Positions 1-13,485 of a stretch of 64,000 nucleotides of DNA are shown in pieces (the first letter of the stretch is position 1; each line of letters begins with the position of its first letter). The notes beneath the pieces were generated by a model. It did not search any database and had not been told where the DNA came from. It saw nothing but the letters and a program-made list of their open reading frames with translations. The DNA lies in contig NC_021683.1 of assembly GCF_000247815.1 (NCBI RefSeq), positions 5,349,521-5,413,520 on the forward strand, in the 5' to 3' direction. The position numbers and the translations under genes were made by a program. Origin of the DNA: Ficedula albicollis (lineage: Eukaryota > Chordata > Aves > Passeriformes > Muscicapidae).

Positions 1-329
1 AATACTCCTCACCTCCCAGTCACTTTTGTATTTGAAATATTATTTAAATCACCCTTCTTATGGCTTAGAACCTTATGATGCTTTCAAAGGGTTAGACTGC
101 TGCTATTGGGCAACTTATCAGTGTATGGAAATGCATGCCAAGAAGTTTAAAATATTGTGTTTGTTGTAAAATGCTGATGTTAGGATCTAACACACAAAAC
201 ATGCTAAAAAACCTTTGGCTGATAAGAGTGTGTGCAGTGTTTGGCGTACACATGTATATAAGGCAGTTTATTGCTATTTTGCAATGGAGAAAACTGAAGT
301 GCAGACAAAACTAAATTAATTTCCCACAG
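1..329 (+). other. Probable last intron, 3' part
   Basis: AT-rich sequence without a usable reading frame, ending in a plausible splice acceptor. A CTAAT-like branch-point candidate (ctaaattaat, 311-320) is followed by a short pyrimidine stretch and CCCACAG ending at 329. It is read as intron because an open, protein-like frame starts immediately after the AG. No other feature is seen here. Confidence 0.5.
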
Positions 330-509
330 TCAGACAATGAGTCAGTGACAGAACTGATAAAAGAAACCACCAGCCCTGATGAGGAGGAGGGAGCAAAAGC
401 TGTGGCTGAGGACTTTCACAGACACAACACCAAACTCAACACAGATGGGGATGACTTCAATGTGGAGGTGGTCACCCCTTCTCCAGCGTGTTCATCTGAG
501 ACTCATTAG
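330..509 (+). CDS. Probable C-terminal coding exon of an unidentified multi-exon gene
   Basis: Directly after a CCCACAG acceptor, frame 0 is open for 59 codons and ends in TAG at 507-509. The peptide begins SDNESVTELIKETT and ends PSPACSSETH. It is hydrophilic and rich in Glu, Asp, Ser and Thr, with an acidic DEEE patch about 18 residues in. There is no membrane segment, no Cys/His cluster and no domain I recognise. This would suit a disordered cytoplasmic or cytosolic tail, which is inference. The exon has no start of its own, so upstream exons must lie before base 1. A different ATG-initiated frame across 379-666 is out of phase with the acceptor and is treated as a shadow. The gene family is unknown to me. 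A chance open frame after a cryptic acceptor is possible, but the acceptor, the amino-acid composition and a poly(A) signal about 500 bp downstream agree with each other. Confidence 0.58.
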   Translation, partial: SDNESVTELIKETTSPDEEEGAKAVAEDFHRHNTKLNTDGDDFNVEVVTPSPACSSETH

Positions 510-1025
510 TGGGGCAGAAGCTGCTGCTCAGCCAAATCTGATCCCTGCTCCTGGCCCTGGGCCCTGTGGTGCTGGGGATTGGTCTCCAGGGGTTGTTGAG
601 TCACCTCCCTGCATCCACGTGTGTGCCAGTGGTGCTGGGAGAAGGGAAGGGATGGATGAGCAGTGAGTGCCAAGGACAAACCCGTGGCTGCCTGAAGGAG
701 GTTAGTGCCATGTGCAACCCACTGAAAACCCCTAAACTGCCCTATAATTTCCTTTGTTCTTTCAATTATCCAGAACTGTGGTGTTTACTGATCATGACTC
801 AAGTTTACATTAAACCAGGCAATCTTATTTCAGACTGCAGCACAGATTTACTTGGCTTCTAGATAACCCACGGAAATATCAGGTACAATTTTGTAAACAG
901 AGCACTCTGGATTTTTACAACCAGGAGTAATTCACACAGCACATCTTTGTCCTGCAGAGATTTTGCTGTAATTCATTGCACAAGCACTGTAAAAAAGTCA
1001 GTAATAAAACACCAAGATGGTGAAT
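510..1025 (+). other. Candidate 3' UTR of the terminal exon
   Basis: The sequence from the TAG stop to just past the first AATAAA downstream. It contains no continuing reading frame in the exon's phase. The length of roughly 0.5 kb is ordinary for a vertebrate 3' UTR. The end point is inferred only from the poly(A) signal; alternative, more distal cleavage sites cannot be excluded. Confidence 0.4.
1003..1008 (+). promoter_or_regulatory. Candidate polyadenylation signal AATAAA
   Basis: A canonical AATAAA hexamer about 500 bp after the stop codon of the putative terminal exon. A G/T-containing stretch follows around 1018-1035 and could serve as the downstream element. AATAAA is common by chance in AT-rich DNA, so the call depends on its position. 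Confidence 0.4.
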
Positions 1026-4000
1026 TGAAATTGGAATTTTGAAGAATGAACTCAGTAACAATTACGACTAACACAGAATTAATTTGTATTAATATTTCAT
1101 TAAAAGAAATTTTCTGCCTTTCTTCTAGCTCCAGGTAAGCTCATGAGGTGCAAAGTGTAAATCACAGTTCTTAATCGGAAGATGCAAGTGTTTCTTGTGG
1201 CATAAATCTAAATTGTTCACATAACATGGCTTAATGCTAACTTACTAAATTTTATTGTTCGGGCAAATGGAGTGTATTTAATAAGAAGCTAAAAAATTTA
1301 ACAAGTATCTTTTTTAATTTTTTTTTTAATGAAAAACAAATTTCTTTTGCCACTGGGTAGGACCAGGCTCTAACTGTACAGTATGTCCTTGTACAATTGC
1401 TGCTCCAGGCACAGGATTGAATCCAGATTGTTTCCCTTCTCCCAGGGAAGAGGTAAAATACACTTCATCTTTCTCCAGGAAGCAACGCGTTCTCCTCTGG
1501 GCTGATAGCTTAGCTCGTGAATGGAAATGTTTTCCACATTGCAGAGTTGCAGCAGGACACTTTTGGGAGCATCTCCTGTGCTCTCCCTCCACTGCTGTGG
1601 TTATTGGCTGAGTATAGCTCATCAGGCCTGAGACTGGATTTGTTAGTGCTTGGTGTTGTGTGGCAGCCACTGAAAACCAGAGTGGATGCTGCTGTGGGAG
1701 GGCAGAGTCAGGAGAGCTGAGTGTAAAAGATCTATCAGATTATGTTGCTGTCGGGCTAGAAAAGCAGAAAAAGAATGTAGCAACAATACTTCCTTCATGC
1801 AAAAGAGAAGTAAAAGCCCGTTATTAAAGAATCAAATCACACTTATATAGAGTGGATTGAGGTAGCAAGGACAAAAGTGATTTCATTGGTGCAAGGCAGG
1901 TGACACCCCTGGTAAACATCTGCTTTCACAAAAACATCACGTTCTCACGCATCCAGCAGGTGCTAAATCATTGTAACAATTTTTTCTCTTATGTTTTCCT
2001 TGAGCAGCCTGAGAAAATCCAAGCTGCTTCTTTCCCTGGCTTTCATCAGTATCCACAAGATTACCTCTCCATGGACTGTGCCATTGGATTGATATAATAT
2101 ACAATTAATTGTTCAAAAGCTATTTTCTTTCTCTCACAAACCAAACAGACATACTGAAAATCAGAGCATAGTAATGTACTGGTAGCCCTGCTGCCTCCTT
2201 TCATATGTCACCAAGCCTTGCAGTGAACAATGGTGTCACCCTCTCAGATGTCTTGGAGTGCCTTTCTCCCATCTCTTTATCTGCTCTGCAGCATCTCACC
2301 TGTCTTAAGCACTTAGGCTGCAGCCTCAGTAATTACCCTCAGTAATTTCCATCTGCACATCATTTCTGAATCTCTTCTGTCCTCCAGTAGAGCTGATGTT
2401 TTATACACACTATAACTCTCAAAAAAATCTATCCCTTATTGTCTTTCACTCTTCCTCCCCAGTTTCATTGCCAGTTTAATGTTTTATTCCTGCCATATTT
2501 ATTACAAGACGGCATACAGATGCTCTGGTCCTGCATATATTATGTTGCCCATTCCACTGCTTTTTACTCCTTTAATCAGGAATTGCTCCATTATTCATTC
2601 ATATTTTTCTCTGGTAAAATATAACCTCCTAAAGGATATTATCTAGTTGTTTTTTTTTTTCAACGTCTTGTATTGTCCTGCTGAAAATTTAGCTCTTAAT
2701 TGATGGAGAAAATTTTCTTGTTTTATGAACTTTCATCAGTTACTTTGAGTTTCATAAAGAAAAATCCAATACATTTCAGTAAAATGAAACTTCCTTAATG
2801 GAAAACAATGAGCCTAATTCAGTAATGTTATTTTATGGTATCTTGTATAGAAATGTTTCATGTCAATTCTGTAAATAGAGGTTGATTAATTGCACATTGA
2901 GAAACCATCCCTTTTCCCACAAAGTTTAAATTAGGAATGGCTGCTTGGATCGGCAAGTTTAGTCTCCTGCATAAGACAGGTCATGCAACTCTCTTCTATT
3001 TTGCTTTGTGTCCACAAACTTTCCTTATTGTTGGAACAACACCATATGCTTCAGAAAAATGATGCATGTTGGTTTTTTAATTACCCAGTATTGGGAAATC
3101 CACCACAAAATAAGTTTCTCCCATGATTAATTAACCTTGCTGCTAACAACATGTGCCTATTTATAATCTGACTTTGTGTGGCTTCAGATTGAACAATTGA
3201 TTCTTATCCTCCTCTTTTTACCAGAAAACCCTTGACAAGCATCTTCCTTGGACAGCTGGAACTCTCTTTGTGACTGTGTGCCAGCCTGAGCAGCCATTCC
3301 CAAGAACATTTTGGCATTCTCCGCTTTGGTACCATGTCAAATTCTAAAAAGTTGCTGTGATATATTTTAAATTATCAAATGACTGTGTAACTCCTTGGCT
3401 CCTGGGGACAAGTTTGCATCACCACTGGATCTGGTAATTTTTTATGTTCCATCTTTCTGGCTGTGTTCCATCTTCTTGGCTGCTGCAGTCAGGGGGAGTC
3501 ACTCACCTGCCCTGGAGATGCTGGAGCAGCCCTTGAGCTGTGCTCAATTTATGGCTGTGAAACTTTTCAGGGTGAGTGACCCAGCACAGTCCAACCAGAC
3601 AGAGTTAGAGCAGCTCTGAGCAAACATTTGAAGAACTGCAGGAAAACTTAGTAAAACTTTAAATAGGGAGAGCTCTATGCTAAAAAAATCTCACACAAGC
3701 ATGACCTAAAATGCTACCATATTTTTATAATTTTAAATATAATAATTTAATTTAGATTGCTAATGAGTGAGACTTTTATCCAAGAATTTTTTTTCCAAGA
3801 ATCCTTACTTCCACTGATGGTACTGTCTCCAGGAAGAAACACTTTCTTGCATAAGCCATTGTCTGTGGGTACGAGCCATTCATGGGCTGGTCAGGAATAG
3901 CTGCCTCAGCCTCTTGTTGTTGGGTTCTATTTCCACGGTTAAATTGGAGAGAAACTTTTGCATTTATTTATTTCTCATTCCCTCTTTCTAGAGGCAGGTA

Positions 4001-5060
4001 TCTCTGGTGAGGTATCCCTGTAAGACCCCTGTTCTGGGAGCACTCCCATTAGGGATGGGGTCACTTGGCAGATCCAGAGATACCAGACACTGTGAGGCTG
4101 CTGGAAATCTGCCAGTGTTAGGATCAGACCCACTCCTCTGTCTGAGTGTCAGCTGATGATATGAGAATCAGGACAACCTGATTTATATTTGCCGTTGTAA
4201 ATTACTGCAATTCCTGTGATCTATCCCTTGTTTCTAACTTAGCTATAAATTTCATATACATTCCCAACAGAAAGTATGTGGAAGATAAAGGAGGGCTTTA
4301 AAACAAACTGAGCAAGTCTTTGAGATTTCAGTTTCACAATCAATTTAAGAGATGCTGTTGCTGGCCTTGTAGCCCAGCCTCACCCAGTGTGTGGAAGTGG
4401 AGCCTGTGATGTGCTGCTTTTCTGCTTGCTACATTCATGTTCAAGGCATTCTTTGTACGACTGAAATGGCAGTTATCTGACTCACCTCTGCAGCTGATAT
4501 TCTGTACCTTTCTGTGCCATCTCTGTTAGAAGCTCCCACATCAATGGAAGGAGCAATATTATCTGGATGAAATGTGAATGTCACAAGAGTGGGCTATATC
4601 AGGCCATCTTCTAGTTCTGCATTTTTAGTATTCAGACTACATTGTTGGCAACAGAAGGCAGGCGTCTTCCCGAGCAGAGCTGTTGCAGTCAAAGCAGAAA
4701 TGCTGACATGTGTTAGTGGCATTCCAAGGATGTTTAAACTCACATCTCAGTTACATTTGAACTTGGTTTTCCTCTTTGGTTCAAAGGCAAATTGAAGTTG
4801 AAGATTGTCATTATGATTTTGCTGAAACTCCACATAATTTTCTGTGCTCAGTTTACTCTTATAAATGACATAAAATTTATGGTATTGGTAATTAATAATA
4901 TTCCTCTTATTCGATTATTAGGGAATGAGATAACTCCAGTGTAATTTTATTGAAGCTCATAGGAAATAACATTTCTAAAACACTTTTCATTAAAGACCAG
5001 AGGTGGTGTAAGGCAATGAGCTGTTAACCCACGTGTGCTTAGCTCTGTGATGTACATGAG
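1026..5060. other. Non-coding stretch, nothing firm seen
   Basis: AT-rich sequence with only short chance frames (longest about 114 codons, no recognisable protein). A small imperfect direct repeat of about 19 bp lies at 3444-3480 (two versions of a tgttccatcttctggc-like unit). No CR1, tRNA or splice-flanked exon was recognised. The segment 2165-2640 is pyrimidine-rich and could be a decayed repeat that I cannot place. Confidence 0.5.
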
Positions 5061-5225
5061 TGCAGTCAGAGCTGAAGATTGAAGAGCTTTGAGTTTAATT
5101 CCTCGTTTCTCACAGATTTCCCATGTGACTTTGAACAAATCACTTCCTCTTTTGCTTCTGTCTGGAAAACGGAGAGAGCAGGATGTTCCTGCCTCGCAGG
5201 CACACTGTGAGCATGGCATATACTT
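5061..5225 (+). repeat. MIR-like CORE-SINE relic, sense orientation
   Basis: The block reads in order like a decayed MIR/CORE-SINE: a TGTGACTTTGAACAAATCAC segment (5124-5143, the usual TGTGACCTTGGGCAAGTCAC region), then CTTCCTCTTTTGCTTCTGTCTGG (the 'CTCTGTGCCTCAGTTTCC' part), then a CCTGCCTCGCAGGCACACTGTGAG region equivalent to the CCTACCTCACAGGGTTGTTGTGAG part. Several ordered matches make coincidence unlikely. Boundaries are approximate. The frames called through this block on the minus strand are not genes. Confidence 0.6.
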
Positions 5226-6511
5226 GGATACTGTGGTGTGAGGGGCTGCAAGAGTGGGTGAAGACAGATGTTACTGCTCCTCAGCAGCAGCTTCAGCAGA
5301 CAACAGCCTGCTCAGTTTCCACAGGTCTGAGTGAAGAGAATGTGTTTTCTGCCTCCCCTTTACTTCCATTCTTTTTTTTTTTTAACTTTCTTTTTAAAAA
5401 TCAGCTATACTGTATATGATCTGATTATTTACTAGTGTGGATTTGGAAAGTGGTTGCAGTTTGAAGGATGAAGGTATGTGAGGATGTAAGAGAGCAAGAC
5501 TTTCTTTAATGTGAGATCTGACAAAAGTGGACACGCTTCACATTCTCCCTCACCTCACTCCCTTTGTCTCCTGTGGCAGCCCCTGGCATTGAAATTTATT
5601 GATGAGAAACGCTGATATAGAGACTTATTAAGAGATAAATCAGCACTCACACAGCATCCAAACTGAGCACAGCAGGGAACATAATAGACAGAAATTAAGC
5701 CTATTGCTAGGGAAAATAATTCAACTATAGTGAACTCTTAGCAGTCAATTTTAACAATCATGAAAAGGGATAATTCTACCCCAAAAAATGGGTGGCTTCC
5801 ACTTTTTGCTGCAGGATATATAACTGCTTGTTTTACCCAAGCAACTCACATGACAATTTCCCAACCAGGTGATTTCTCACACCATTGCACTCTTAATTTT
5901 ACAGAGCACTGGTTCACTGCCTCTGCCTCCTTGGGCTACCTTGCACCACTGCTCCTCCATGGTGTGCAGTGTCAGAACAGAAGTGTTTGTCTTGCAGCAT
6001 AAGGCACTTGGCATCGAGACCATTGTCTATGGCAGTACAGCCAAAACAGAGTGGAGCTGTGCTTTTATTTGGGATTTAGATGGACATTGCCACAGCAGAA
6101 AAGTATATGGGGAAGAAAAAAATAAGAGCATTCTAAGTCTTCCTAGTACCAGATTAAACTGCTTTAATGCAAATGACCTAAAAGGTGTGTGTTGTTTTCC
6201 ACTTTTTGTTCAGAAGCTTGTGAAAATGTGGCCTGATGTTCAGCCAAGGTTGTCCTGAAAGGTGTTCTCTACAAGTCTGATTTCTGCACAATCCTAATGT
6301 GTATGATAGGAATTTCTTGTATGCACTTTTCGTCAAGAGACAACTGAAGCCTGAGATTTAGTGACTGGTTCAAAATATACTTGAATTCCATGGAAGGATG
6401 GCTGTCAGTCTGGGTTGGGACCTGTCTGCTCTTGTACAGAAAGTTTGAACATTGACTTGTTCTAATTTCTCCCCACAGCATCCATGCCCCCTCTTTGAAG
6501 CCACTGTTGGG
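5226..6511. other. Non-coding stretch between SINE relic and poly(A)/poly(C) tract
   Basis: No supported gene. Two overlapping open frames (5760-6002 and 5869-6258) have no recognisable protein and no convincing splice context. A T-rich run lies near 5371-5382. Confidence 0.5.
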
Positions 6512-7321
<810 letters not shown>

Positions 7322-10300
7322 GAAGCCTATCACATTAATTGGTAGGATATTTCAGGTTTTTGGAAGGACTTTTTGGAAAATCCACCAGACTTGATATGGT
7401 TTAAATGTAGTTTGGGCAGATGTCCTTGACATGACTTTTGATAGCCAGCTTGTATGCATTGCATTGATATATGTAGTTGACCTTAGTTTTGCTATTTTTA
7501 TGACAGGTAGAAAACAGTTGTTTCTGTTTTCCATGGTGTGGGTTGTATTTTATCTAGCAAGAAGTCTTATGGGGAGAGTTATGATTGCCAGTTAAACTAA
7601 CTGATATAGCTGTAAAAGTGGACAAGCTCTCAAAAGAGTCCTACCAATTAGAAAACGAAAAGTACCAGGAAAATCTTAGTTTCCCTTTCCTTCCTGAGTC
7701 TGAGAAAATGTCTCTTATATCATGCAAATAATAATTTTCTCATGTAGCCATAAATCATTCCATATGTTCTGTTAGCATGTTTATACTTGTTCCATCTCAA
7801 GGCTCTTTTTATTAATCACTATACACATGTGGGATGGCATAGATTGAGATAGCATCAAATTGATATGTTAAACTGTGGCATCAAAACAACCACAAGCTGT
7901 GGAAACAAATCCCTACAGCAGGTAACTAATGTATACAACAGCCACTTTACTTCAAAAAATGTCTTTTAGCTATTGAATTAATTTTACATTTTTGTTGTTT
8001 GCTTTGCCAGAAATGAACATATAATTAATTCATGTGTGTTCTCCTAAGCATTACACATCAGTAACTTGTAGACAAATGAGAAAGCCTTCTTGACACTGGA
8101 ATAGCTTCTGGGTTTGCAGTTTATGTGGGCAATTCTGGTATTTCTAATGAAGCTGCCACTGCTTTAGTCATGTAGGACTCCCATGATTGATACAGAAAAA
8201 GGTTATTCTTTCCCTATTATGAATAGATACATCTATTCCTTTACCAAGGAAATTGGATACTGCATCACCTTGCCCAGAGCTTTTCAGGTCCTGTTTAAAT
8301 TGTAGACCATCTCTTAACAAAATGTCCATGAACTAATTCCCATTTGTGCTTGCAAAATTCCCAGGGGAAATTCCCAGGGGAACAGCTGCCCCATTTGCTC
8401 TCTGACAGCAGGGGAAAATCATGGTACCTTCACCCACCAAGTGCCTCTCCTTGGCTTTGCTGGTGTGGAGAAGATGGAGAAGCTGGAATAGAGCTGTGAA
8501 CTCCTGGAAGAGTTTGAGTTGGGTGGTGGGCAAGGGCACCTGAAAACTGAACAAAAGGGGCTCAAGAACAGGGGTAACCACTCAGAAGAGCAACCTGAGC
8601 TCCTGTTAAAACCCACCCCCCTCATTTCCACCTGTGTCTACAAACCACAAACACCTCAGAGATGCTTTCTCACCCCGGAGGTACCAGATCTCTCTGCCTG
8701 GAGGCTGCCTTGCCTGGTCACACTCACCAGTGGTGCTCAGATGAGTAATCAGGCTGTAGCCTAATGACTGAGCATTCTCTCTCTGCCTTCTGATTTTTCC
8801 CTCTGATGTTGTTAGTAAATATTTGTATCACAATAATATTTGTACCAATATAAACCCTATTTTAGCAAACCTGGTGGGGCCTTGGCCTCTGTGACCTGGA
8901 GCATTCTGCACGCTGCAGCAGTGACTGCCGTGTCAAGAGTCACAGCTTTCATTTCAGTGAAGTTGTGCCAGCTTACATTATGTTGTGTGAGATTACAAAG
9001 GAAGATTGGGATATTTTATTACACTGTCAATCAGCCTGTAGCCTGGCTCTCATCTGAGCACTGAGCCCTCTCCCCTCTTCCTCCTCAAACAAAGCAAACA
9101 GAAAGCCAGGGTTTTTGAAAATGTTTATCATGAAATGTATGAAGCATAGTGACATCTTCGAATACAACAGAAACCACATGCCAAATCAGTCCTATTGTGA
9201 AGTAAAGAGAGCAGGTGGATTTCATGAATATATATGTGCATTCACTGGGCACGGCAGATTTTTCTAAAGATGATGATGAGGGTAGATCAGTACAAAATAG
9301 GTGGCAATTCAATGACTTTCTTTAGAACAGAAGTTTTTATTGGAGAAACATAATAATTAGTTCCCACAACCCATAGCTGCAGACACTGACTGTTCTTCTA
9401 ATGAAAGATGCTGCAGATACTGGCTGCAAAATAATACAGAAAAATTACAGACACTGACAAAAGGGTGTATTTTTCATTTACTAACTTTATTCCCTGAATA
9501 TTCCCTTGAGTTACCTTGTTTTGTTTACAAGAGCCTCAGGGGAGGAGGAGGGTGGTGCATTGCCTACATGGGCAATTACTTTACATACTCATTTCAATCA
9601 TAATCCATTCAGAATGATAAAAATGAAATCACATGTAATTTATAATCTAGAACATTGCAGCTAGAGCTTTTTAAATATTACAGCTGCATCGTGGTTTGAC
9701 ATAATCCCTTGCAGTCATTCAGGCTTTTCTAAAACCAAAACACATTTATCCATAAGTGACAATTACATCTCCACTTTTTTTTTTTCTGAAAATTTGGTAT
9801 GTTATTATGGTTTGGGGGCTGATCTTGTGTAAGTAATGATTGCTGGTTGCATATAAAGCTGTTTATTTTCAGACCCCCACCTACCCTGAACCTGTTCCAT
9901 GCACTGTCATTTGCTTAATGCTGCTAATTAATATGAAATAACATGCCACTGTTAGGCAGTTAAAAAGAAAGACTTCAAATGGAGCTTAGCCAGTCGTAAT
10001 GGCTGTCTTGTTAATACCGTTGTCATGTGCTCTAAAATGACACTGAACAGTAATTCCACGCTGTGAGTATTATCATATGAGTGGCATTTCATTCTGTGTT
10101 TAGAAATCCCAAGCCAGCATGAGATGATTGTGTATTCCTCCTCCACACAGGGAGAGGAGTTCCCCTAAACCTGATGTGGAGTGTAATTTCTTGGTTATTG
10201 ATTTGTTTTATTTCCAAAAAGCCATTGGTGACAGAATCTCAGTAGCCTGATGCTAAAGTACATCTGTAGCACATTTCTGAGCAAGCTGCTGCCAATTCAG

Positions 10301-12607
10301 TTTCTGTTTTGTCCACAGAAGCTGATCTCTTCTGTGTGGTTAATTGCCATTATCTTTTCTTCATCTCACAATCTGCAATGTCCACTTGTTTTTCATAATT
10401 TTGTAAAACAGTGCAGCATTATTCTCTTTGGCAAAATCGTCTGGGTGCGCTGAGTCCAAAGCTGGCAGTGCTTGGAAAGTCTCTGATTTCAGCAGGCTCT
10501 GGATTGTGTGTGAGTGTCACTCTTTCTGTGCTTCCCACTGCCAGCTGAAGGGCCTGTTTGCTTCTGGTTGTAGCTTCTTGTCTCTGCTTCTCATAGCAGC
10601 CTCATTTCAGGTCTGATGCTTTATAAAATGGTATGATAATGAGGAAGCCCAACTCTGAGGTTTTCAATTTGATTTAGTTGGATTATTAGGCAAATTCTCT
10701 TTCCTTCCTCCCTTGTTGGCTGTGATTTCTTCAGGGACAAAAATGCTTGACGTCTTCATAGAGTGAGTGGTCACTTTCAGGGACAGAACAGAGGATCAGG
10801 GTTCCCCAGCTGGGCTTCACAATGCCAATACTGATGCAATGAGCAAAGTCCTGTGGAGAAGAGGGAAAGCAGAAACTACAAGTCTGGGGAAATACTAAGT
10901 AGTAGGTACTTGATACTAGGTTAAAAGGGTATTGCAATTCTTGGTATTGCCAGACTCAGGGATTAAAAATCTTGAGTTGAATGTTAGAAAACAATCATCT
11001 GTTTTTCTGAAAAGACACTAAGTCCTTGTTCTTTTATTTGAAGTTTCAGATTTCTGCAGCTCCTTCATGTGTGGCAGAGACATACTGGTAAGTAATGTTT
11101 TGAGATAACTTGAGAGGTGTTCCTGGGGTGCTGCAGCTGGGCTCATCTCTTACATCTGCTGACCTGAATCATGCTGCTTTTCAGAATCTGAATTGGCCCT
11201 TTTTCAGTGGCCTTGTGTTACATATGCATGGCCACAAGACTCTGGGATAGTTTTGTCCTATTAATTCTATCCAAGTGCCTTCCTTAGCTGTGCCCTTCTG
11301 CCTGTTGCAGTCACTCTTCGAAGCTGCACATCCTCAACCACACTCCACTCTCTCTGTGGGTCAGGAAGTTTTTCTCCCAAACCCTTCCTCTCGTTTCCCC
11401 TATAAACATCCTCCACTTCTGTCCTTCATACTCACCTCTGTCTTTGGGTTTTGTTTCCAGACTTGGCAAGGTCAGCTACAGAAAGCATCCTTTTTTCCTG
11501 ACCTGCTCTTAACAGAAAGCTTAGGGATAAAAAGCTTTACCTGCTGCTTTTGGTTGTTGACAAAGAGCAGAGTAGAGCTGATGTGCTGCTTGTCCCTGGA
11601 GGTGTGGAGAAGTGGGGCAGGCAGACAAAAGCAAAGCTTAAGAAGACATTAATAGGACTGCAGAGATGCTGACCATATAAAGAAGAAATGGGAAAAATCT
11701 GATAGATCTTTTGGATTCAAGTTCACCCTGGCCAGTAGAACTCTGTTTACAGGGATGAGAAATATGAGAGGCTGAGAGGAGTAAAAAGCCAGGATTTCTA
11801 TATTTACAAGTCTAAGATGGGCCCTGAGTTGGTATTGTTGGGTTAAGCAAAGAAGGTGATGAAAGGAAAGAGATCTTGACGAGTTTACAGCTTTGTGTTA
11901 CTTTGTTCTGCAGCACAAGTCCACTCACAAGGCAAATGTCTCAAAACAAAAAATCCAAACAAAATCCTAATAAAATCAGTCTAACATTGCAACTGGCTTA
12001 AATCTGGTGGAGCTATATATTCTGATTAGATCCCTCTGCCCAACTCTATACTTAATTAATTTGATAATAGTGACACTAATTGTCATTCTTGTACTCACTT
12101 GCCATTATTGCTTCTTCCTCCCCTATGTCTCTTGGTTAGAGAGTGTATCCTTTGCAGAATGTACCACAGCAGAAGACAGCAAAAATGACTGAATAGGAAA
12201 GAAGACAGAAATAAACTTCACCTGGTAATGTAACCCATGTTTTCAGGCTTCCCACATGGCATGCTTAGCTTTCTAATTTGATCATATTTTTATGTTTTGA
12301 ATATTGTATGAAGTGGTCTAGATAAAAATAGAATGAGAGCTAAGTTAAGTGGAAGTATCATATTTTAACTGGTTCAGTTTTAGCTGGTGACATAGCTGGG
12401 TTTTGTTATTTTTAAAATCTTTCTGTATGAGAGAAAAGCAAGACAGTTGGACTTCAACAATTTGGTAAAAAAATCCTAAGTTAAAAGCAGTAGCCACATC
12501 CTTGTAAGCTGTCACTGTAAATTGAAGGGGTTTTCTGTGAATTATTTGTATTATTTGTAAAAGTGTGTAATTTGACTGTTTGTCTCTCATTGAAAATGGA
12601 CTACTTT
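7322..12607. other. Non-coding AT-rich stretch
   Basis: No gene recognised. A perfect 13-bp direct repeat (aaattcccagggg, twice) lies at 8355-8380. The segment 9840-10110 is AT-rich, free of obvious repeats and contains clustered TAAT motifs; it is one of the stretches that could be a conserved non-coding element. Short open frames (up to 125 codons, at 11275-11652) look like chance. Confidence 0.45.
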
Positions 12608-12677
12608 ATAGTAGTAGTAGTAGTAATAATAATAATAATAATGTAGTAGTAATAATAATATAATAATAATAATAATT
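12608..12677. repeat. (TAG)n/(TAA)n compound microsatellite
   Basis: Trinucleotide repeats, TAG blocks alternating with TAA blocks (TAG, TAA, TAG, TAA with one ATA slip), over about 70 bp. The two interleaved units suggest point mutation of a single ancestral array. Likely polymorphic in length. Confidence 0.9.
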
Positions 12678-13329
12678 AATTGCATTTCTTTGTGTGTACA
12701 CAAATGGATGTCACCTCAAGGACTGTCATAAGACCAGTGTAAGAGGTTAGGTGTGGTAACATGTAGCCCTTAGGAAACACTTCTGAACAGGATATTGGGA
12801 AGACTAAATGAATCCATACAAACAAACTTTCACTCTTTTTTGTTGGAAGATGTAGAGATACCTGTGTCTCTGCTTTCTTGCTAAGATACTATATCACATT
12901 TTGTCTTGTTTCTTCCTGTGTTTCAAAATCAATATTCTATCCACAGTTTCAGTTTTCTTATCTGCTGTGTCTTATCTACTGTCTTTGTGGAGCTGGACAA
13001 TGAATTCAGTCCTGAAAAGTATTTGCAATGCAGAGTTTTTAATAATATAATTTTGGGTGGTTATTAAAAAATAAAGCATGTCATTTTAATGAGTGAGTTC
13101 CAGAGTTGTCAAGCTTTTGCTAAGAAAACCTAACACACTGACTGACTTTATATTTTTTTTCATAATACCATACTGAAAAATATCTACTGAAGGCCATTGG
13201 GAAGAATTTTATTTGTGTTTTGTGTGGCTCTTACCCAGTAGAGAAGCTCTGCTTACAGCACCTGAGACCTGTTAAAATAGATGCTGTATCATCCCTCCAA
13301 AAAAAGGCAACACAGGGATGACAAGGGAA
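12678..13329. other. Non-coding stretch, nothing seen
   Basis: AT-rich, no supported exon, RNA gene or recognisable repeat between the microsatellite and the SINE relic. Confidence 0.5.
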
Positions 13330-13485
13330 TGTTATTATTTTCATTATTTTATGGATGGAAAGACAGGCACAAAGAGATTGTGGATTCTTCTTGGTCATGC
13401 AGGAAATATGTTGAAGAGTTTGAAAGCAGCTGATATATTCTGAATTGCAGCACAGTGGCTTAAACCAATAGTCTTTGGTTATTTG
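13330..13485 (-). repeat. MIR-like CORE-SINE relic, antisense orientation
   Basis: Read on the + strand, the order is: TTATTATTTTCATTATTTTATGGATGGAAAGACAGGCACAAAGAGATT, then a GGTCATGCAGGAAATATGTTGAAGAG segment, then a degraded 'TTGAA..CAG..CAGTGGCTTAAACCA' tail. This is the order of the antisense MIR core (ATTATCCCCATTTTACAGATG, AAACTGAGGCACAGAGAG, GGTCATGCAG, AGTGCTTTAACCA). It is old and strongly diverged, and edges are approximate. The overlapping minus-strand frame at 13231-13512 is a chance frame in the relic. Confidence 0.6.

Noticed and set aside
379..666. 95-codon ATG frame overlapping the terminal exon
   Set aside because: Out of phase with the frame opened by the splice acceptor, and it runs into the putative 3' UTR. 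The spliced frame is more protein-like.
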